DNA of 64,000 nt from Serinus canaria (taxonomy: Eukaryota; Chordata; Aves; Passeriformes; Fringillidae), in contig NC_066327.1 in the NCBI RefSeq assembly GCF_022539315.1, forward strand, positions 17,356,334 through 17,420,333. Reading direction: 5' to 3'. Below are positions 1 through 10,631 of the stretch, piece after piece. The notes under the pieces were generated by a model. The model had not been told where the DNA came from, did not search any database, and worked only from the letters and a program-made list of their open reading frames with translations. Position numbers and translations under genes: made by a program. How positions within the stretch are numbered: position 1 is the stretch's first letter; the number at the start of each line of letters is the position of its first letter.

Positions 1-3000
1 CAGTTCGAAAATGTTGGAGCTCATCTTTCCATTTCTGTCACTAATTGATGCTCCAGATATTTGGGTGAAAGAGCCAAGGCCCCAGCCCTGCCCATGGGGT
101 GGCAGAAATGTGTCTGCTCAGGCTGCTGTTTCATGTTACAGAGTAAACCCAATTCCCAGCTCTCTGGTTCTTCCTGCCCGTGTGCTCCTGGAGCCAGCCA
201 GCTGCACCCAGGGAGCTCTCCCAGTTTGGTAAAAAAGCAGGAGAGTCTCCTGGTGAGCAGGACAAGCACAAGTGGAGCAAGGAGCAGGGGAGGGCTGGGG
301 ATAGCCAGCTCCCCAGGGTGCACAGAGGGCTTGCTGTGGACTTTGCTGACTCTCCAAACACGTGGGTTTGTCTGATTAAGTTACTGTTAACTACCAGGCA
401 CTCTACTTTCGGAGGTGTCGGAAAGATCCGCGTGGGTTTGAGGAAGCAGTGGTGGCCCCGAGCGTGCTCTGGAAATGGTGTGGGACGACTCTCGGTGAAG
501 CCTCAGATATCAAACGCTGCTTTTGAAAACTTTCAGCCCCAGTAATTGATCTGCTGCTAACTAAGCAGTGCCTTGTCAGCCTCCAGCCTCTCCGGGCTCC
601 GTGTGCCATCCTCCCCGTGCCTGGGAGAGGATCTGAGCTCATTTCTTTATTTCTGCATTTATTTATTCCCATGTGAAGCAACATTTTCTTGGTGTTCCTT
701 CTGACAGTCTATAACCTCCTGTGTCTTTGGGAAGCCACTACTGTTTTATTTGCCTTCCCTGCTGCACATCATGAGAAATATGTGAGGTTTCCTTTCTTCT
801 TCTTTTCTTCTTTCTTTCCTTTCTTACTGGTCTGGAGACAGACCAAGGCTCTGAAGTCAGGGTGAAGCACAAGGGCTTAGGCAGCCGCTCAAGCCCAGTT
901 GAGCTGAAATTGAAAATTGAAACTGAAGCTAAAAATGTTCTAAATGGGAGCAGGGTGCACATTTTTTAAGACTGGGAGCAGTTTGACATAAAAAGAAGTG
1001 GAGTGGGACAGTGGATTTTCCATCACTTGAAGCCTGTTAATTGAAGTCCAATATCTTTCTATTTTCGCTAGCATTTGTCATACCAAGCTGTGTCTAAGTC
1101 AAAAACTATCATGTTCAACACACAGGAAGCAGATTAGATAATCATGATTAATCTATGATTGTAGTGATGATTTTGTTGTTAAACATTTACATTGTTATCC
1201 ACATCTGACCCAGGGAGTAGCTCTTGTGACACAAGTGTCACCAACACAGCAAACACCATTTTGTTCCCTATCAGTTCTGTTGTCATCCCCTCTCTGGTCC
1301 CTGGGGTCAGTGTCACCAAGGTGCCCTGGATCAGTTATCAGGGTTCCTGGAGACAAAGCCTCTGGTGAGGCTCCGGTGGCTCTGCCTGCCTGACTTCCCA
1401 CTAGAAACAAGAAGTTTGGGTAAGGAGTGAAATGCTCTTTTCTCTGCAGACTGGAAATGCTCTTGAGCTGATGGGCAGCTCAGCTCCTGCAGCTGTAAGA
1501 CCAAATCAAATCTTCCAGCAAAGAATCCTTCATGTGAGCTTTCAAAAACATGAAGCAAAGTACAGTTTCACCTTTTGAAAAGGAGGAAACAAAATGAAGC
1601 AGGAGTTTCAGATTCTGCCATTCATCTCCATTCCCCCTGAGCTGAGGCACTTCCAGCTCTGTGGCTGACAGGGACTCTGCTCTTGGCTTGTGGCTGCTGT
1701 GGAGATTAGAGGGACAATCCACGCTGAGCTGCCAAGCTTATGGAGCTTATTCCCAGCCTCCAGCCTGGGGCAGAAGATGTTTGCAAATAATGAGCTGGTG
1801 TCAGTGCATGCTCCAGGGGCTCAGGTCAGCTCCTCAGGGCCTCGGGCTGGCTGGGCTCAGCAAGGGAGTCCCTGGACTTGGCCAGCTGTGTACAGGTGGC
1901 CTCTCATGGGCTGCCTAAAACTTGCTCTGCCAGATGCAAAAACAGAGGGATTTGGGGCTTTTAGGTCCTTAGCTTAATTTCTTTATTTCTTCATCTGCTG
2001 GCTGTCACATCTGCCTGTCAGTATTTGTGGAGATCAGTACTCTGCTTTTCTTCACTTTTCCTGCTTTGTCTTCTGCATGGATCATCTTTTTCATCCCAGG
2101 GTGCTGGTGCCCTGAGGGTTGAACTTTTGCAGAGCTGGGGATAGAGCAATGTCTGTGCTGCTTGTTCCCATGGTGGCTCGTTGCAGATGAAGATTAGTGA
2201 AATCCAGTTGCAGGAACACGTTGACATGTGTCAGCATCACACATCCTTGGCTCACCTCTGGAAGATAAGCTCAGCCTGAGCTAAACCAAGCCCTGTCCTG
2301 CTGCCCTGCAGGTGCTGGTTCTGTCCAGGTACCTGGGAAATGCAGCAGCTCCAGAGCTGATGTGGCATTTCCCTGTGGAGTGGTGGCAGAGCTGCACCAA
2401 CACCCCAAGACAACCCCCCTGCCAGGCTGTTTTACAGCCTCTCCTTTTTGCTGTGTGCTCAGGATTAACCTTTCACACAACCCAGGAGTTCCTCTTGCAC
2501 TCTTTTACCCCCCTTTATATGTGCACAGGATACAAATTAGTGTTGCACATTCTCCTCACTCAAAAAGAGGTGGAATTTAAAGAGATTGAGAGCAAGGATT
2601 CCCTCTCACTACATGCTTTTGGGTGGTAGTTTGACCATGGTATTGTGCACCAGGAAAATAATTTTGGAAAGAGGTATCCTTGCAGTAGGACTCTGTGTCT
2701 TCCAGCTGGTGCCTGTCTTTCAGGAAAGGAGCATCCCAGAAGCAGCCACTCTCTGCCCAGGGCAGCTCTCGTGCCATCAGCATTGCTAATTGCTTCTCAC
2801 AACTGCAATTACTGCTCCAATGGCAAAGGCAGCTCCTGGAAATGAGTTAATGGGATTTTGGGTGGCCTGGCAGAGCTGAGGAGGGGGCCTGGCCGGTGGT
2901 GGCTCTTTGAGTCGCACAGTGTTGTCAGTGCTCACTGCATCTGAAGCCCAAAGGAGCCAAAGAGTACCTGGTATTTCTTGTGGTTTAATGTATAATGTGT

Positions 3001-3143
3001 CTGTAACTAACTGAGCTCTGGGGACATGTCCCTGTTTGCACTGGCACAGGGTTTCCTGGGAATGCTCGATGCCGTCACAGCCATTTGCTCTTCGCTTTGT
3101 CTGCAGTGGCAGCTGATGATTCTTGGGTTTTGGTGTTTTTTAG
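1..3143 (+). other. ARHGAP26: ARHGAP26 intron (3' part)
   Basis: This stretch lies upstream of the first recognisable ARHGAP26 coding exon and is read as intron. I found no segment resembling the BAR, PH or RhoGAP domains, so those exons must lie before the window. A polypyrimidine tract at about 790-830 and a T-rich tract just before 3144 are the only notable features. The short open frames here show no domain or composition typical of coding sequence. Confidence 0.75.
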
Positions 3144-3297
3144 AGGAGAATAGGAACAGCATCATCAACTCCAGCCTGGAATCTGTCGTCTCTTCAAATG
3201 TAAACAGCTTCCTCAACTCCAACAGCGCTCCCCAGCCCAGCCTGAACTCGAGTGATCTTGAACTAGAAGTAATTAAGCCCAACAGGCCAAATTCCCT
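3144..3297 (+). CDS. ARHGAP26: ARHGAP26 coding exon, Ser/Asn-rich linker
   Basis: This exon encodes about 51 residues of the flexible Ser/Asn/Pro-rich linker between the RhoGAP and SH3 domains of ARHGAP26 (GRAF1), a BAR-PH-RhoGAP-SH3 protein that inactivates RhoA and Cdc42 at membranes and focal adhesions. The peptide runs EENRNSIINSSLESV and ends KPNRPNSL, closely matching the vertebrate linker as I know it. The acceptor is a T-run followed by AGAG. I take the first AG, so the exon starts with the last two bases of a split codon; using the second AG would remove two bases and break the frame. The donor is CCCT|GTAAGT, a consensus site, which leaves CT to be completed by C from the next exon (Leu). 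Read-through past the donor meets a stop at once. Confidence 0.95.
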
Positions 3298-3982
3298 GTA
3301 AGTACAATGGCAATTAGTGTTTTATAGACTCTCCATCCTTAATCCTTAATCAGAATTGTTTCTTATTCTCAACCTCAGCAGCCTGCTGAAGAATACAAGT
3401 TAACATTTTAATTTTTAATGGGCACCAAACATTTGCCTCCGTTTTTAACTCGGTCTAAGCAGTGGAATTAGTTACTGTGGGTTACATCTGCCTTGGGTTC
3501 CAGCTTTGATGGCTTTGCCCATGTGGAATATTTTTGAGCAGAACTCCCCAGTGCTGCCCGGCCCATCTGGTGATAACTCCAACACACACAAAGGACTTTT
3601 CTTCTGAGTTCAATCCTGTGACTGTTGTCAGTACAGTTGATCTCCGGCCAAATCTATGCTGTTGCTTCTGCTATTGCTTCCTTCATCTGGAAAGTTCAAG
3701 GGAAAAAATAGTGACCTTAGCAGTGCCTCCCTGGGGAGGGCAGGGTTATTTCTGAGTCCCTGAAGTTGCCGCGGCAGAGCCCTCGCGATGGCGGCTCCGC
3801 TGGGGGAATTTCCTTCCTGCCAGCCCTGGCCAGCCCTGCAGCATTTTCCCACAGAAGCTCCCCTCCCCACCACGTGAGGATCTGCTCAGATCTCCAGGAG
3901 ATGCAGCCCGTTCCCCTGGAGCTGCGGGCACGCCCTGTGCATCCCTGGGATGGGCGGCAGGAGCACTGCTCCCGTCCCAGTG

Positions 3983-4110
3983 GGGACACTGTCCTTGTCA
4001 CCCCTGCCAGAGCAGGGACACCTTCCTTGTCACCCCTGCCAGTGCAGGGACACCTTCCTTGCCATCTCTCCCAGTTCAGGGACACCCTCCCTGTCACCCC
4101 TCCCATGGCC
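3983..4110. repeat. 32-bp minisatellite, 4 copies
   Basis: Four consecutive 32-bp copies start with GGGACA at 3983, 4015, 4047 and 4079. Copies 1 and 2 are nearly identical, while copies 3 and 4 have diverged. A decayed fifth copy may follow. The array lies within an ARHGAP26 intron. Confidence 0.9.
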
Positions 4111-6790
4111 CCTGACACTGCCAGTCCCCACTAGGCCATGCCCAGGGTAGCTGGGTGCCAGTGGGTGCTGGGACAGGGGCTGTGGGCATGGTGAGCTGTT
4201 GCCTTGGCTGGGTTGGGTTTGGGGTCTGAGGTGCAGCTCTCACTCTGGCATTTGGGATGGCTCCAGGCCCTGCTGGGCTCTCCCAGGCAGGAAGGTAAGT
4301 GTGAAACGGACACAGGCTTCATCCAGCTTCACCATCTTCTCTGCTTCCATCATCCTTCTCCTGCCACCAAACCCTGAGCTGCAGCAGCCCCACAGCAGCC
4401 TCTCCTCGATGGGCAGGGCTGGGATGCCCAACCCTGTGCTGTGCCTGCTCCATGGGGATCATCCCACAGCAGGAGAGCCTTGGGAGCAGGACAGACCACC
4501 CAAAGGTAGGACAGCTCCAAATGAAGGCTGTGCTGTACATATTGTACATACAGAGTAAAGATGCTTCTCTCTCTCGTGCCTGGTTGAAGCTCTGGAGTCA
4601 GTCACACCCCATTCCCCAACAGGATGGCTTTAGTTTATCCTTCAAGGGGGAGAAAAATGGTGTGTCTTATGACAGAATGAGGTCTGTGAGCCCGGGTCTT
4701 GCTGAGACCTTACAAGGATTGGTTGCCAAATTCAGTTTTTCAGATTCCAAGAGTTGCCTCTTCCTCATGGTTTCTTTCTTAACGGAAGTTGCAGAGGAAT
4801 TCAGCAGCATAGCTCAGTTAAAGCTGTGTGAGGCTCTGGGGAGCGGAGGCACCGTGCTGTTCCCCAGGGATTAGGTGAGAGGGCTGGCACTGAACCAGGT
4901 GCTTGTGCCAGCTACAGAGCCTTTAGTTCTGTGAGCTGAAACAGGGCTGAGCAGGACAGCACTGGCAGCACGTGGCTCTGATAGTGCTGGTGGCACTTGG
5001 TGCTTTTCCACAAGCCCAGGGATTATGAGATAATTTCAGCACATGCAGGACCATAGGGGGTTTTGGTCTGTGTTGAGCTGAAGTTTGAAATATGGATCCT
5101 AAGGGGGCTACCACAGGGCAAATATTCTCTGTGACCCCAAATATTTAAATCAGATGTCTTTAATCCAGTCTTTCAATGAAGCAGCTAACTCGATTTTATT
5201 CTAAGTGTGTGTGGCTGTCACTCCCCCTGCTTGCCCAGGAGCAGGGGCCGTGCCCGTGTTTTTGAGAGCTCCGTGGGGTTCTGCCCTCGGTGGGGCTGGG
5301 TTTGCAGTGGTGAGGATGAGGAGGGTGAGGAGGCTGCCAGCAGTGGGTCTGTGCCCAGCCCTGCCCCGTGTTTGCAGGCTGGGCCAGGGCAGGGTGTCTG
5401 AATGGTGCCAGTGTCCGGCGGCCCCGGCCCTGCTCTGCGGGGCTGCCCAAATCCTGTCTCCATAAAGGCACTTCTGTTTGGCCAGGCAGCTGAGAAATGT
5501 GGGCTTTGCAGGCAGCCTCGGGCAGCCACGCACTCTGCCCTGGGCTGGGGCAGCTGCTGCTGCTGTGCCAGGGTGCTGGGGCTGCCCTGGAGTTACCTGC
5601 CCTCATTTAGGGTCTGTGGCCATGGGAGGGTCTGGAGGTACCTCAGGGTTTGTGCTGCTTCCAACGCTGCCAGATCCTCAGCCAGTGCTGTGACACCTAT
5701 CCCTGAGTGCTGCTTCAGCACTCTGGGGTTTTTCTTGTGTTCTTCACAATTCTCTGTAATTTTTAGCTGTGGACCAGGGCTGCTGTGCTGGGGAGCTGCT
5801 CAGGAGGGGCTCTCTCCTGGCAGCCCCCACGAGCCCATCGGGAGCCTGTGCTCGCCCAGACTGGGAAGCTGCAGGGAAAGGAGTTGGGTCATTCTGATGA
5901 TATTTTACTTCACTGACATTTCCGTGGAAATAACTCTTGTGGATTTCAGAGGGAGGCTCCTTGGAGTGCAAATGTTGATGCCTGCAGGCCTGGGGTGTTT
6001 CTTGTGTCCCATTTGCGGCCGTGAGCTCCGATGTGTCCGAGGTGGCCTTTAAATGTGCCAGCTGTAAATTGTGAGCACCATCTGTGAAATGAGAGATGTT
6101 TGTTTGAGCTTCTGTTTACAAAAGCCCTTGGCTCCCTGCTAAATGGTCGTGTATCTCCCAGGTCTGCTCTGCCAGGAGCTGGGCCAGTTCCTAAATCCCC
6201 CTGGTGAGCGAGTGTCACTCCTTCCCAGCTGCTGCAGCAGTGGCTGTGCTGGGGCTGGGGTCCCTCCACCTCGGCACTGGCCCTCCTGTCCCCCTGTCCC
6301 CCTCCCCAGGGAAATGGGCTCCTTCTGGTGTGCTTTCCCTGGAGCACAACCCACAGTCTCCAATCCAGAGGGAAATTGTTTTGCTGCCGGGCTCAGGCTC
6401 TTCCTTCCCAGCCACCAATCGGGCTTTTACGATGAGAATGCATTTATTTATTAGGGCTGGGTTTATTTTTATGGAAAAACTGCTCTGGGCAGGAGTTGTA
6501 CTGGGTGAGTCAGTGGGACTGCTGCCCCGTGCCAGGAGCTGTCACTGTGGCTGTGGCTGCCTGGGCACCAGGGCCACCAAGCCCTGGGCAGGGATGGTGC
6601 CCAAAGCAGAGCTGGGTCTCTGTGTCCCAGCAGGTTTCTGTGTCCTGCTGGTTTGTGTGTCCTTTTGGGTTTCTTTATCCTGCCCCTGCAGAAAGTGTCT
6701 TCCTTAGGAAACAGCCAAGCATGAAGCAGAAAGCCTCTGGCAGAGATGTGTCCTTCAGCTGAGCTAGGGGAAGGACAAGGGAATGGCTTC

Positions 6791-6954
6791 ATACTGATAG
6801 GAGAGGGTTAGATGGGGTGCTGGGGAGGAACTGTTCCCTGGGAGGGTGCCCTGAGCACCTGGGGCTGCCTCAGGGATGGACAGGGCTGGGAGTGACCTGG
6901 GACAGTGGAAGGTGTCCCTGCCTGTGTCAGGGGGGCACTGGGTGGTTCCAGCCA
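6791..6954 (+). mobile_element. CR1 LINE 3' fragment, degraded
   Basis: The fragment has the order of words typical of a CR1 3' end in sense orientation: a GGAGAGGGTTAGAT-like start, a run resembling 'gaactgttccctg', then GACCTGGGACAGTGGAAGG and GGCACTGGGTGG. The terminal ATTCTGTGA-type tail is missing and internal deletions are evident. Confidence 0.65.
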
Positions 6955-7585
6955 AGGAGATAGAACCAGTTTAACACCCTTTCCATGTTCATTAGTGCCC
7001 ACAGGCCTGCCAGTGCTCCCAGTGCTGGTGCCCACCCTGAGGGCACTGGTGGAGATGGGGCCATGGGCCAGGCTGAGCCCCCACACTGCCAGCCCTGGCC
7101 CAGGCTGATGCTGCTCCTCGTTCACCCCAGGGACTTGGCATTTAGAGAAATAATAACTTGGGAAACTTAGATTTAGTCAGTGCATGTCTATTTGCATTTA
7201 ATTTCATTTTCTCACTGACCAAGTAGGGCTATTTCTTGCCCTCTGTGGGTATGGAAAGAAATGAGGAGCAGATCTAAGGTCTAGTGGTCATGAAAAAATA
7301 ACCCAGTTACTCAAAGGAAGAGTGGTTATTCCCACAAAAATAAATCTTCATTAGGCATCCCAGTTAAAATTGAACATTTCTCTTTCCATGCCTGAAAATG
7401 CGAGAAATTTCAACTATTGCTGTCTCCATCAGGGACTTCTCCAAGTGGCTGGGAGGGAGCTGTGGGGCAGGGGGACAGGGGACAGTACACCAGAGCCATG
7501 GGACTGGGGTGATGCTGCACCTTCCTCCCATTGCTCCATTCCTGTGCTCTGAAGGCCCTCACCATCCCAAATCCAAGTGCAGCAT

Positions 7586-7730
7586 CCCAGAATCATGGAA
7601 CCACACACTGCTTTGGCTTGGAATGACCTTCAAGCTCCTCCATCTCATGGGCAGGGACACCTTCCACTGTCCAGGTTGCTCCAAGCCCTGTCCAGCCTGG
7701 CCTTGGACCCTGTCAGGGGTGGGGCAATGG
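7586..7730 (-). mobile_element. CR1 LINE 3' fragment, antisense
   Basis: Read on the + strand, this starts with CAGAATCATGGAACC and continues with TTGGCTTGGAATGACC, CATGGGCAGGGACACC and CAGCCTGGCCTTGGA. That is the reverse complement of the CR1 3' terminus, so the element points to the - strand. Confidence 0.8.
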
Positions 7731-8377
7731 ATCAAACAGGAGAGGGTAGGGTTTCTCTGGAAAAATGGTCTCTTAGAAATGCAGGTAACTTAGGCAGTTA
7801 TCAGATGGGACACATGAAAGCAAAGGCACGTGAGGAGAAGCAAACAGACCTTTAGCTGCTGCTGGTCCCTCTCCTGGGGAGCTGGGCAGAGCTGCAGGAG
7901 AGACCCGGCTGTGCTGTGCTGTGCCTGCCCATCTGTCCTCACCAGAGGGGCTGTGCTGAGCCAGGAATGAGTCCTTCACCTGCCTGACCTGCAGTTCCTG
8001 TCCCTGTGCTCGTTCTGCTGAGCTTTCATGGCTCTCTGCTGGGTGGCTCCTCTTGTTTATATTCCTGAAGAATAATGGCAATTAGAGGTGCAGAGGCACA
8101 GGTCCCACCCTCATCCTGCCTTCCCGGCAGCCACTTTGGGAATGTCCCTCTGAAATGGCATCTCTGGGACTTCTGTTTAAGAAATTTACTCATAAATCAG
8201 CTGCTCCTGTCCCTGAGGATCCTGGATTCTCACCCGCTCTCCTCCCACCCTGATACTCAGCCCCACTTTAATTTGGACAAAAGCCAGGAAAATGCACTGG
8301 TGTTTTGCTTTGTTGTGTGTCAGTATAAAAACAGTGACTTGTGCTCAGAGGGGTCCAAATCAGCAGGAATTTCCCCT

Positions 8378-8563
8378 TGGAAAGGGTGCTCAGGCCCTGG
8401 AACTGCCCAGGGAGGGTTGGAGTGCCCATCCCTGGGGGTGCCCCAGGAAGGGCTGGAGGTGGCACTCAGAGCTCTGGGCTGGGGACAAGGTGGGGATTGG
8501 GCACAGGTTGGACTTGATGTTCTTGGAGGTCATTTCCAGCCTAAATGATTCTGGGATTCTATG
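8378..8563 (+). mobile_element. CR1 LINE 3' fragment
   Basis: The fragment contains GGGGATTGGGCACAGGTTGG, then ACTTGATGTTCTTGGAGG and CCTAAATGATTCTGG, ending in ATTCTATG. This is the typical 3' end of a CR1 subfamily in sense orientation on +. Confidence 0.85.
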
Positions 8564-10044
8564 TGTTCATCCTGGGTGGAGAGCTGGTGCCCAGGGGAGT
8601 CCCAGGGGTGGTGCTGGCAGGGATGGGGCTGCCAGCCTGCTCCAGAGGCTCTGGTCTTGCACTGGACCCTCAGGGCCCTGGGTGGTTCTCACTGTAGCAA
8701 AGACGTTTCCATTTCACGTTGATTTCATTTTCTGGTTCTCTGTTCACATGAAGTTGCAAAGCAAAGCCTGTGCTCAGCCCAGGGGCTCTGCCACGGCTGG
8801 GAGCTGCCTGGGGTGGGGAGCGTGGAACTGCGAGGAAATAGGAACTTGATTAATTGCGAGGCTTTGGGCAAAACAAAGCTGTTTCTTCTTCCTTCCACCG
8901 CATTGTGGCCGCCTGGCCGGGAGCCACCGTGGCCCTGGAGCAAGCCAAGAGCTGGGAGAGGCGTGTTGGGGCCAGCAGAGCAGGGCTGGGGCTCCCTGGG
9001 GACCCTCCTCTGCTGCCGTGTCCCCTGCTGCCCTTCCTTGGGGGATTGAGCACCCCGTGTGTGCTGGGCACCCGTGGGTGACTGCAGGGAGCCCCAGCTG
9101 GACCCTGGGGCTGGGGGGAAGTGTCTGCCTCCATCTGCTCCCTGCAGGCACTCAGAGCTCAGCCCAGACCCCAAAACTCTGCTCTTCTGCCTGGTTTGGG
9201 TTTGGATCGCCAAGGCCAGCCCCGCGGGGCGGATCTTTGGGCTGCCAAACAATAAATGGCATTTTTGGGGGATTAGGTAAAATCTTGTAATCAGAGCAGC
9301 TCCAGAACAGCCTTATCTAAGTGGCTCTTTGAGAGCAGCAGACCAGTTCCCAGCTGTGGTCCCAGGCTGGGACAGGGGGCTTTACACCCAGTGTCTGTGG
9401 TTCCAGCAGGGTGGGATGGCTGGAGCTGCTGCAAGAGGTGCCCTGCTGGCCCCCAACCCTGCGTCCCCAGCCCAGGCTTTTGCTGCTTGAAGTGTTGCCT
9501 TCCAGGCAGGGTCAGGGTACTCGATTCTTTCACCTCCCCTCCCCTCAATGCCTCCTTGTGTGGCTGCTCAGGGTTGGCATCTTTGTGCCTCAGTCAGGGG
9601 TTGGTTTGTGCTCAGGAGGAGCAGAGATTGCTGCCAGGCTAGAACAGAACCCGCCTATCTCCCAGTCCTCTTACTTGAGAAAAGCTCCTAAAATTCCCAG
9701 TCTGCTGTTTGGCTGATTCCAGATGACATAACATTCAAACTATCTTGTGACTTATTTATTTTTTTTGGTGCAGACTGTTGTGAGGGTGTCTGTGTGTTTG
9801 TTTCTTTTAGAGCAGATTTAACTTGGGAGTCCTAGATCATGCCTGTGGTGAGAAAGCTCCATAAACCAGAGTGATTCAGGGCTCTGGCAAATGTCCTTAA
9901 ACCTGGCTCATGGAAAACACCAGCAGCAAACTCAGTAGACTCCACAGATAAATATACTTGAGGCTTAGTTGCTGATGGCCATATAATCTTTCAATTTATA
10001 TCTATATCTGTATATATCCATGTATATGTACAGATTCTGTATAG

Positions 10045-10100
10045 AAGGTTGAACTTTATCATCTTGGAGGCCTTTTCCAACCTTAATGATTCCATGAATT
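10045..10100 (+). mobile_element. CR1 LINE terminal fragment
   Basis: Only the last 55 bases or so of a CR1 element remain. They show the words ATCTTGGAGGCCTTTTCCAA and CTTAATGATTCCATGA. Confidence 0.75.
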
Positions 10101-10576
10101 CCTTCCCTTGTTGTGCTTAAATAATCCAGGATTTACTTTCTGAGCATCTGTATCCTCCCAGGAGGTATTTTAAGATGTGTGGAAAGGAGCAATGCCTGTG
10201 GGCTGCAGGAGCAGGGGTTTGTGGAGGGCAGGGGGAGGTGGTGGATTGCCCTTTGAGGTGGGCAAACCCTTTCAGGCTGTTTGGGTAAGAGAAGCCCCCA
10301 GCAGTGGGATCCTGCCTGCCCCAGCATCTCTGTGTGCTGCTCTGGGCTGGCAGGAGGAAAGGTGGGATGTGTTTTCCTGCTGTGTGGGCTTTCCACGGGC
10401 CCTGGAGTTTGGCACAGCAACTGTGCAAAGCTTGAGCTCCCCCACTTTTGGGTCAGCTCTTGGTCTAGAAACTTTCCACAAACTGAACTTGAAAGTGAAG
10501 GCAAATATTCTCATAAAACGAGTCTCCAGCCCTGTGGCCAGCCCCATGTGACCCAGAGGTCATAGATCAAAACATT

Positions 10577-10631
10577 TCTTCCATCTCATCCCTCAAACAA
10601 AGGGAATTTGTTTGAGGGATGAGATGGAAGA
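10577..10631. repeat. Perfect inverted repeat: 25-bp arms, 5-nt loop
   Basis: The left arm at 10577-10601 is the exact reverse complement of the right arm at 10607-10631, with loop GGGAA at 10602-10606. Outside the arms the complementarity stops after one mismatch. The loop is too short and the stem too perfect for a typical microRNA precursor. It lies deep in an ARHGAP26 intron. Confidence 0.95.

Noticed and set aside
10577..10631. MicroRNA precursor
   Set aside because: A 5-nt loop and a fully perfect 25-bp stem are atypical of a Drosha/Dicer substrate, which normally has a larger loop and some bulges.
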